Positions 56,517 to 64,000 of a DNA stretch of 64,000 bases are shown piece after piece (the stretch's first letter is position 1; every line of letters starts with the position of its first letter). The translations under genes were made by a program, and so were the position numbers. Location of the stretch: the NCBI GenBank assembly GCA_016098155.1, contig JAAAJB010000068.1:24043-88042 (forward strand), read 5' to 3'. The stretch is from Actinomortierella ambigua. Taxonomy: Eukaryota > Mortierellomycota > Mortierellomycetes > Mortierellales > Mortierellaceae. Under the pieces are notes generated by a model that was given only the letters and a program-made list of their open reading frames with translations, made no database searches and was not told where the DNA came from.

Positions 56517-57401
56517 CTATCGGCTTCCGCCACCTGCATGCCGATAGGCCAATGGGATCAGCTCTTTCATGGAGGCGATACCAAAGACGAGAACGGTGAT
56601 AAACCACAAGAAGACGTCGATCGGCTGGAAAAATCCTTGGCCGACGACCAGAGTAAGGTACAAAGCGCCAAGGGCCTCGCACACGTGAAGGTTGATGGTC
56701 AACACCACAATGTAGTGAATGTTCTGAGCGCCGATCGTCTCGCGGATCCGTTGCAGCATTGAGATCGATGTGTTGGGGAACAGATCCAGGTACACCATCG
56801 TCACCACAAAGAGAGCCACCATCACCAGGAATGGGTCGAAATCTGGCAGGAGGAATGTTGCGTCGTCTTCGGCAGCCTAGTTATGTTGGGATGGTGAAAA
56901 AAAAAGACGTTCGTTAGTCCCACCATGCCCACTACCAAGGCTTGTCTTTGTTCTTTTTCTTTTTAACAACTTCAACAAAAAGGAGTCTAGTATCATGCTT
57001 GAACAGAGCGATCGGGCTTCCTTTGGTTTTACCTCTTCCGCGTCTGAATCGTCTCCCTTCAGGGCGCGCTCTGCTTCCTTTGCAAGCTCGATGATGGTGT
57101 CTCTAACCTGACCCATGGTCTGCAAGGGTCGCTTGAAGGCGACACGGACCTCGTGCTCCTCGTCTGCTTCGGTTGGCTGGCCACCTTCTTCGGTGGGCTC
57201 CAGCTGTGTCCGGACAATGCATGTCAACAGCAACCCTTGCTGATCAACCTCCACCATCTTGGCCGAGATGACAGACGAGTGCTCACCAAAGTACCGCGCA
57301 AACTTGCGGATGAGATTAGGTTGAGTGTTGAGCCATTTGCACACATCGTCAGAATGCGATGCAATAGGGTCCCGTTGCTGATGGCGCTGATGCATTGTCA
57401 T
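56517..57401 (-). CDS. DUF2470-containing integral membrane protein
   Basis: Two minus-strand exons (57401-57033, 56876-56517) encode 242 residues. The N-terminal half has the DUF2470 pattern (DPIASHSDDVCKWLNTQP, then ARYFGEHSSVISAKMVEVDQ, then LLLTCIV), a small domain also attached to haem-handling proteins. The C-terminal half has about three hydrophobic segments (FDPFLVMVALFVVTMVYLDL, IHYIVVLTINLHVCEALGAL, FFQPIDVFLWFITVLVFGI), so it is membrane-anchored. This pairing is seen in uncharacterised fungal proteins. The reaction is unknown. It is convergent with the decarboxylase gene, with 205 bases between stop codons. Confidence 0.75.
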
Positions 57402-57811
57402 TTTTTCTTTTGTTCCTCCTTTCTCCTGGTGATGTGTGTGGGGCTAGGTGTTGTGCGGGTACAAGATGAATGAAAAGAACAAGTTTAAATAGAGAACGTG
57501 AGCACGAAACTTTGTATTTGTTCGGTTCGTCGTTGGGAGAAACATCCCTTCCTCAGTGATCGTCAATTCCCTGTCCTCCTAGGCCTGCTGGCCTTTGTGC
57601 TATAGCGCGTAACTGAGGTGGCCGCCCATAGCAATTAGACCCCGGATACCATGCCATCGAGCTTCTGCCATTCCCCCCTCTATATCCATTCAGGGGGTCA
57701 GGCTACTCCTGGTCTCCTTATTAAACCGTTTAGGCGATGAACAAAAAGAGAGGAGCAACTCCACAAAGTTGTTTCTGGGGTGTCTTTTTTTTTACTCTAC
57801 GCAGATGACTT
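57402..57811. other. Spacer between two minus-strand genes
   Basis: Contains the promoter of the DUF2470 gene and the 3' end of the RS protein gene. A GC-rich segment at about 57580-57700 has no coding frame and no RNA family I could recognise. Confidence 0.45.
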
Positions 57812-59199
57812 TTAGTCGTATGATGCGTTCAGAAACTCCAAGAGACTGCCTCGGTTCTTTTCACGCTTCTTGTCCTCGCTAGACTTGGCGACTTTGAGCT
57901 TCAGCTAACATTAACAGAAAGGGTAAGGGACAGTGGTGAATATACCAAGCGGGAGAGCGGGGGGCGCTAGCATAGCCATTGAATGCATGGGACAGCAATG
58001 AAGCATACCTTCTTTCCCGTGATAGCACTGCGACGGACCTCCGTGTCTGAGCCCTAAATCATTAAAATAAGATACTATGAGCATCGAGCGAAGCAAAAAA
58101 AAAAAAAAAAAAAAAGCAAAAGACCCTCATTCAACCCTAGAGTTACCTCTGATGACGAGGACGAGTGTTGGCGACGATGTTTCTTCTTCTTGTGCTTGCT
58201 AGAGTGCGATCGCGACTGCTTCTTGCGATGTCCGCCCTTGCGGCGATCGTCGCTGTCTTTGTCGTCGCTGTCCGAGCCACTGCCACTATCAGACGAAGCA
58301 GATGAGCGGCTCGCGCTTCGCTTACGACCATGGCGCCGACGGCGGTGTGACGACGACTTGGAGGACCGACTCCTGCTCGTGCTCCGGCTCCTGCTCCTGC
58401 TCCTGCTCTTGCTACGCGTCCTGCTGCGACTCCGACGTCGTCTCGAGCCCGAGGACCTGGTATCGTCCTTGCTGGCTCTCCTGTCAGATCGCACAGGGGA
58501 TCTGGATCTTGAGCGCCGAGACCGTGATCGCGATCGCGATCGTGATCGAGGACGATCCTTGTGATTGTTGGTGTGATTGCTGTTGTTGATTTTATTGCTG
58601 CTGGATGAACTTTGCAAACGTGTACGCGAGGATGATCTGGAGCGCGAGCGGTGGCGTCGTCGCCGATCGTCCGATCTCACTCTAGAGGATGGTGAGCGAG
58701 AGCGCGAGCGACCACGTCGTCTGTCTATAATTGGGACAGCATTATTTGGTGATGGGTGTTGTCAAAGGTTCCGTGTTCCCCGCGGTCCAAGTTGCCATGT
58801 TTGTCATGCGCAAAAGGTAAAAAAACAAAACGTTTCTCCCACAAATGACCATGAATGACGAGTGCCGAACGGTGGAGTCAGGTGTTGGAGCAGGCGACCA
58901 TGTATCCGCGCCATGGATTTCATGGCGGTAAGTCCATTAGGGGGCAGGAGCAACAGGAGAGAGAGAAAGAGAGAAAGAGAGAAGAGAAAACGTGTTAGCG
59001 CTAGCGCTGAACAATATGGCCACGCTGTAAGTTTGCTATGGTGTGCCATATGTTTTCACCTACCAGGTGATCGAGAACGTGAAGAGCGGCGGTACGACTC
59101 TTTCCTGGTAGTAGCGGTGTCTCTGCTTCTTGAGGTCTGCTCTCTGCTCCTGCTCCTGCTCCTGCTTCTGCTTCTGCTTCTGCTCCCATGTCTTCCCAT
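57812..59199 (-). CDS. Arg/Ser-rich (RS) nuclear protein, likely splicing-related
   Basis: Four minus-strand exons (59199-59064, 58724-58147, 58053-58009, 57904-57812) give 283 residues. It begins MGRHGSRSRSRSRS and is mostly RS/SR dipeptides with a basic KHKKKKHRRQ segment. The C-terminus is not low-complexity: SDTEVRRSAITGKKLKLKVA, then KKREKNRGSLLEFLNASYD. That tail resembles a conserved end found in fungal and animal RS-rich proteins (S-D-x-E-V-R-R-S-x-I-T-G-K-K). No RNA-recognition motif is present. RS domains are phosphorylated by SR kinases and direct proteins to nuclear speckles, so a role in pre-mRNA processing is inferred. Frame is kept at all joins, and exon 1 is supported only by its RS content. 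Confidence 0.75.
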
Positions 59200-59764
59200 T
59201 GTTTGTGTGGTGTTCAACGTGGATGTAGATTCGGATTAAGAACAATCAATTGGACATTCTTATTTTTTCCGCTTATGCTTCTCTCAGCTTTTTAGAGCCA
59301 TTTCCACGCAGACCATACGATTATAAATTGTTCGAAAAGGATTTTTGTGTTTGGGCAAGTGCGCGATGCTGAAGGGAAACACGACCCCCCCCCTTCCTTC
59401 CACTATTGCGATGGTGTACCAACGAGACGATTCTACAGGGTCTCTCGCTAGATCACGCCCACGACTTTTTGTGTGGATCACAGACTACCATGCGGGCTCC
59501 AGGATCCCCCTCCACCCAATCTGTGTGGAAAACGCGAGGTGCAGAATGTTTCTCATCTGAGAAAGAATCTGTTGCGGCGGTGCATACTTTTTCCCCTCTG
59601 TACGCCGCACATGGTCCATCGACGATGGAATAATCTTTCTTTTTCCTACTCCTACAAACACGGCGGCCATCTCTTCTTTTTTTTTCACAGCTTTCCCACG
59701 CAATTTATATTTGTGTTCAATATTATTCACTTCTTCTACCTGGGGAAAAATAAAAAAGATAAAT
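59200..59764. other. Spacer between two minus-strand genes
   Basis: 565 bases with the RS-protein promoter and the 3' end of the ACAD8-type gene. No gene is supported. Confidence 0.5.
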
Positions 59765-61898
59765 CTAAACCAACAACGCGCGTGCAGTCATCATGCGCAT
59801 GACCTCGCTCGCCCCTCCAAGGATACGATGAACTCGGGCATCTCGCATGTAGACGTTCAGCTTGTAGTCCTTGAGATAACCATAGCCACCGTGTAGCTGC
59901 AGGCACTCGTCGCAAATGGCAAAGCACTTTTCCGAGGCATCCAGCTTTGCCATGGAGGCGAAGATGGCCGCGTTTGGGTGGTTTTGGTCCGTGATCGCAG
60001 CAGCGTGTCGGATCATCAGCCGAGAAGACAGCAACTGCGTCGCCATATCCGCCAGCTTGAACTGTGTGTTCTGGAAAGCGGAGATCGAGCGACCAAACTG
60101 CTTGCGGACCTTGACATGCTCCAACGTTGCCTCCAAGGAAGCCTGGGCTGCTCCCAGACTGCACGATCCTAGGGGAGAAAGATGGGAGGAGGAGGGTGAA
60201 TTTTCATGCTTAAAAAAAAGGGAAGGGGGGGGCTACCACGCCGTATACGAGGAAACCAAAACAAACAAGCCGTAGATTTGCATGTAGTTGAGGGAAGGAG
60301 GGGGGGGGCACTTACCAATATTCAGTCGGCTACCGTTGAGACCACTCATGGCGATAGAGAATCCCTGGCCCTCAGCCCCGACCAGGTTCTCGGCAGGCAC
60401 CTCGCAATCCTCAAGGATAACCGCCCTTGTCGGCTGCGAATTCCATCCAAGCTTGCTCTCCTTCTTGCCAAAGCTGAGCCCGGGAAAGTCCTTCTCAACG
60501 ATAAAACACGAGATACCCTTTGGCCCAGTCCCACCTGTGCGAGCCAAGATCAGGTAGACGTCGGAGGCACCAGCACCCGAGATGAAGGCCTTGGTGCCGT
60601 TGAGGACGTAATGGGACCCCCTTTTGACAGCTCTGGTGGAGAGATTGGCAGCGTCGGAGCCAGCGTTGGGTTCGGTCAAACAGTAGGAGGCAAGGAGCTC
60701 CATGCTCGTGAGTTTGGGCAGGTACTTTTGGCGCTGTCCCTCTGACCCGAACGTGTCTTTTTGTGTGGACCCAAACCAAAAAGGAAGCGCATGGCCAAAA
60801 ATGGAACGATTTAGCGCCCATGTACCCATTGTTACTATGCATCTGTCTTCTTTTTGATGTGTCACAGAGAAAAATAAAATTCAAATCTTTTCAGTCACGC
60901 TCATGTCTCTTACCAATCATCCATGCGCACATACTACGATGCCATTGGGAGATAGTGGGAAAAGAAAGGGGAGGCAAGGAAAGAAAAAAAAAGGAGGCCG
61001 TTATTTGCCTGTTGTTTACTTTACAGGATGACTACTCGAGCTTGCCAAGAGAACAAGAAAAGTGCCAACTCACTTACTTGTGAAGCGTCAAGTACGCGGT
61101 CGTGGAGACGTCTCCTGTCGAGAGTGCCTCAAAGACAATGGAGGTCTCGAGTCTTCCCAGTCCAGAGCCGCCAACGTCCTCGCGCGTGTAAAGGCCACCA
61201 AACCCAAGCTTGGCGCCTTTGCGAAGAACGTCGATTGGAAAGCTTTGCTCCTCGTCCCACTGACAGAGATAAAAAAAAAAAGGGGGGGGGGGGAGAGAAA
61301 GGAAAAGAAAGAAGTGAGCGAGGCGCGGGAAGGGGAACAGTGTAGAGCCAGGATTCTGTTACTCGTGTTTGTGGGGCTTCTAGAAAAAAAAAATAAAACG
61401 AAAGAGTGGTGATGGGCTTTGGACGGGGTCTTTTCGTGTCCTCAAGCTTCAAAGCACTTACTTGTTGCATGTTCGGGGCGAATTCTTTGTCTGCAAAGGT
61501 GCGCGCGAGACTCTGAAGCTCCTTTTGATCGTCTACGGTCGGCGGGGGGATAAGAGAAAGAGGAGGTGCGCGTTTTAGTGGTGGGGTGTGTACGACTCCA
61601 AAGGCGATCTGCAATTTACCCACCCCTCTTTGACTGTTCCTGTACCTGTCAAACCAACAGAGGCTGTATTGGAAGAGAGGACAAGAAAAAAAATTTTTTT
61701 TGAGGGAGAGGATGCGTTTAGTGTACACAGTGCTGTTGGTCTTGACCACCAAAAAATATGTCGCGTAAAACGAAGAAAGTGTGTAGACGTACGGTCAAGA
61801 GGGAACGTGGAGGCAAAGCGAGCTTGGCTCGACATGGCGACGAGAGGCCTTTGCAGTTGGAGTGGGATACGTGAACCGGTGCGGAGTAGGGATAGCAT
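59765..61898 (-). CDS. ACAD8: Isobutyryl-CoA dehydrogenase (ACAD8-type), mitochondrial
   Basis: Seven minus-strand exons (61898-61793, 61663-61646, 61532-61462, 61259-61078, 60933-60914, 60756-60316, 60168-59765) encode 413 residues. A presequence ([19 protein letters not shown]) leads to [20 protein letters not shown], then QLGFGG-type and [17 protein letters not shown] motifs, [15 protein letters not shown], the flavin signature [25 protein letters not shown] and [11 protein letters not shown]. It ends with [18 protein letters not shown] and [14 protein letters not shown]. The match is closest to ACAD8, which oxidises isobutyryl-CoA to methacrylyl-CoA with FAD in valine breakdown and passes electrons to ETF in the matrix. 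Two exons are only 18 and 20 bases, yet both restore family-conserved residues. The usual C-terminal catalytic Glu is Gly here (see findings). Confidence 0.92.
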
Positions 61899-62935
61899 GG
61901 TGTGCGTGAAGAGGCGAGTAAGAGAATGGTTTAAAGAAGTCAAAAGGCAAGAAGGCGTGAGAATATTTATGTCGTTGCCTACCAGCCCTAGAGAACGAAA
62001 GTAGTCACCAGTGAACCCATTCCTTCTTTCCTTCCTTCCTTCCTTCCTTCTATCCTAGGCGTAGGTCGCGTCAAGCGTCGATACTGCTCAAATGTCGCAA
62101 CGGAACATTCAAATACTGCGTATGCTGCATCCTCATTAGGACATTAGGGACACAATCTGATTCCTTGTGTCCCCAGATGCGTACTTTCTCCTCCCCTGAC
62201 ACGCGACCAACTTTGATTTCCAGTTTCCCGAGCCAAAGAGGCACAGTGGGGACAGTGGGGAAGTGAAAGCGCCCTTGGTGTTGGTCTAGGTAGGAAATCT
62301 TTCCCCCAATTGGAGAAAAAATCGCGCACCGAAAATCGCGCATTTCGAGTGTAAATACACAGCAAACTCTCTCACCTCTTCAGGCGTTGGCGCCTGCACT
62401 CTCATTTCTCCTCTCGCTTTCACAGTGCGTGCTCTGCTGGCGAGATCGGCCAATTCTCAAGCTGCAGCTCGCTGGCTCAAGCCATCACGATGCACCCTAT
62501 TCGCTTGGTACACGCTTCTTTTGAGGCATTTTTTTCTCTTGTGGCAAACCTCGGTCCCAACGATGCACTCAAGGGAAAAGGTGAAGGGTTTTACACTGCA
62601 TCGACAAAAAGTGTTGTCGATCGTTCTCTTTCTCTCACATTTTTGCCATTTCTGTTCATTTCCTTTTGTCACTTTCCTCGCCTCCCCTGACACTTTTTTC
62701 ATCCACTCGTTTGCTATCTTGTCCAGCCTTCTTGTATTCCATTCTTTTCTTGGTCATTTTCTCGAATCCCTGACAATTTATCGCTCTCCCCCCTCCTTTT
62801 TTTTATTGTTACTTGGCAAGCAGCGCCCACTTGCCATTGACGACAATAATATTGCCGAGAAGTTTCTCAGTCTTCCTCTTCTTCTACAACCGCGAGCAGT
62901 AGAGGGATTTCATCCTTATTACTATTACTTGGACC
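61899..62935. other. Divergent intergenic region
   Basis: Lies between the start codons of the ACAD8-type gene and the downstream membrane protein. It carries a TTCC microsatellite at 62027-62050, and C/T-rich sequence from about 62620 on. The open frame at 62425-62982 is a composition artefact. No gene is supported. Confidence 0.55.
62027..62050. repeat. TTCC microsatellite
   Basis: About six tandem TTCC units in the divergent promoter region. Confidence 0.85.
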
Positions 62936-63841
62936 ATGGGATCTTCACTTCTGGAATTTCTTGCTCCAGAGTCTCAGGATAGAGGCTTGGATACATCATC
63001 ACCGTCATCAAAACCAGCTTGGACCGTTGATTTTGGCTTTCTTGAATCTCTCCCCACCACAGGAACAACACAACTCGCCACTACCACCACTGGGGCCATC
63101 GCAACATCAAACCCCTCCAGAACTCCATACTTTAGCGACGAAAGTAAGAATACCGGCAAACCACTCAACTCTCTCGCCGTCCAACTGATCCTTGGGGCCC
63201 TCGCCATGTGTCTCTTCATCGCCACCGTTATCCGATGCTACAATATCAGCTGGCGCAAGCATCGAGTTCTCATGCGCGAGCGAGGGCAGCGGGATATCGA
63301 GGCACAGCGACATGCACTGGCAATCATGGCAGCTTCAAGGAGGGGCCCTTCAGGAGCTGCAAGTCACTACACCAACCCTCATCCGCATACCGCCACCACC
63401 CGTCATCATCATCATCATCATCAGCAGCAGCAACAGCAGCAACAGCAGCAGAGTGCCCAACCACCAATGGTCGAGACCGGAGCTGGCCAGGCTAGGGCGG
63501 GGGGACGGTCGACGTTGGCAGCACGACTGAGGGCGTACCGGGAAAGCGCAGCCCTACGTTCCGGAAGGGTAGGCCCACCCCCGGAAAATGGCATCGGCAC
63601 ACGGTTGACGGAACTCGAGGACACGATGCCTCAGCCGACAGTCGCTCCAGCGTACCATGATGATGTCAGCCCGCCTTCGTTCCTGGCGACGGTTGGCAAG
63701 CCACCATCATATGACGATTTGGAGCCGTCGCCGTGGCCGTCCCCATCACCGTCGCCACCACCACTGGTGCTGGAGATGGAACTGGTGCTAGAGTCAGAGC
63801 CGGAGCCGGGGCAGGAGTCGGAGCCAGACCAGCGGCAGTAG
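62936..63841 (+). CDS. Single-pass membrane protein, family not recognised
   Basis: Intronless, 301 residues from an ATG in good context (ACCATGG). The first 80 residues are Ser/Thr-rich and probably extracytoplasmic. There is no clear cleavable signal peptide, so the helix at about 82-101 (LAVQLILGALAMCLFIATVI) would act as a signal anchor. A basic, His/Gln-rich cytoplasmic part follows (six His, then poly-Gln), then short acidic PPSYDDL-type segments. PPSFLATVG and KPPSYDDLE contain PPxY-like cores (PPSYDD), which bind WW domains of NEDD4/Rsp5 ubiquitin ligases, so it might be a ligase adaptor. That is inference from a short motif. Confidence 0.65.
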   Translation: MGSSLLEFLAPESQDRGLDTSSPSSKPAWTVDFGFLESLPTTGTTQLATTTTGAIATSNPSRTPYFSDESKNTGKPLNSLAVQLILGALAMCLFIATVIRCYNISWRKHRVLMRERGQRDIEAQRHALAIMAASRRGPSGAASHYTNPHPHTATTRHHHHHHQQQQQQQQQQSAQPPMVETGAGQARAGGRSTLAARLRAYRESAALRSGRVGPPPENGIGTRLTELEDTMPQPTVAPAYHDDVSPPSFLATVGKPPSYDDLEPSPWPSPSPSPPPLVLEMELVLESEPEPGQESEPDQRQ

Positions 63842-64000
63842 CACCCTGTGCCGATTTCAAAGTCGTGAAAGAAAAAAAGTTGGCTGAAGATGGGCACCCC
63901 CCTTTTTTTTCCCCCTCAAAATGGTTTGTTAGGCACCCTTCTACTGTGTAAACGAGTATTACACAAGTAAGAAATGCCCAACCTGCCTCAATTTTGTCGC

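Noticed and set aside
57540..57790. GC-rich non-coding stretch as a candidate snRNA, snoRNA or 5S rRNA
   Set aside because: I could not find conserved boxes, an Sm site or the 5S internal promoter.
62425..62982. 185-codon frame upstream of the last membrane-protein gene
   Set aside because: Phe/Leu/Ser-rich from pyrimidine bias, and it overlaps the start of the better-supported gene in another frame.

Overview
This is a fungal nuclear contig. It has short spliceosomal introns with GT(A/G)NGT donors and pyrimidine-tract-AG acceptors, poly-Gln/His/Ser-rich proteins, an NST1 homologue, and kinase-Sel1 repeat fusions. These features, with near-even base composition in exons, point to an early-diverging Mucoromycota fungus, most likely Mortierellomycotina. 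That assignment is inferred from gene content, not from a marker gene.

Layout: the left arm (1-9 kb) is accessory DNA. It has a kinase-Sel1 gene on the minus strand (1066-4096), a Ty3-type gag relic (about 5640-6136) and a frameshifted Helitron Rep relic (about 7110-8010). A conserved block follows (9.3-40.2 kb): dynactin subunit 2, a secreted/single-pass membrane protein, a large SH3 protein, NST1 (minus), a kelch-repeat membrane protein, TIM21 (minus) divergent from SmG, DET1, an EMR1/DUF3128 protein and a 79-residue mitochondrial-type protein (minus). A second accessory island (40.2-50.7 kb) has two more kinase-Sel1 paralogues (plus strand) with a decayed copy of the 79-residue gene between them. 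The right arm (50.7-64 kb) is again conserved: a TB2/DP1/HVA22 (REEP/Yop1-type) protein with a large insertion (minus), a group II PLP decarboxylase, a DUF2470 membrane protein (minus), an RS-domain protein (minus), isobutyryl-CoA dehydrogenase (ACAD8 type, minus) and a single-pass membrane protein.

The conserved genes serve separate processes: dynein-dynactin transport, actin/SH3 scaffolding, mitochondrial import (TIM21), splicing (SmG, RS protein, possibly NST1), CRL4/DET1 ubiquitination and valine breakdown (ACAD8). No operon logic applies. The nearest thing to a novel system is the set of three kinase-Sel1 paralogues. Each joins a kinase with all catalytic residues intact to 15-19 nearly identical Sel1 units. 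Each appears to have a first coding exon that is only the ATG, and two carry degenerate Sel1 units past their stop codons. They sit in the same unstable DNA as transposon relics. That pattern fits a fast-evolving receptor-kinase-like family, but this is inference.

Exon coordinates were read by hand from splice consensus, frame continuity and remembered family conservation. No alignment was run.
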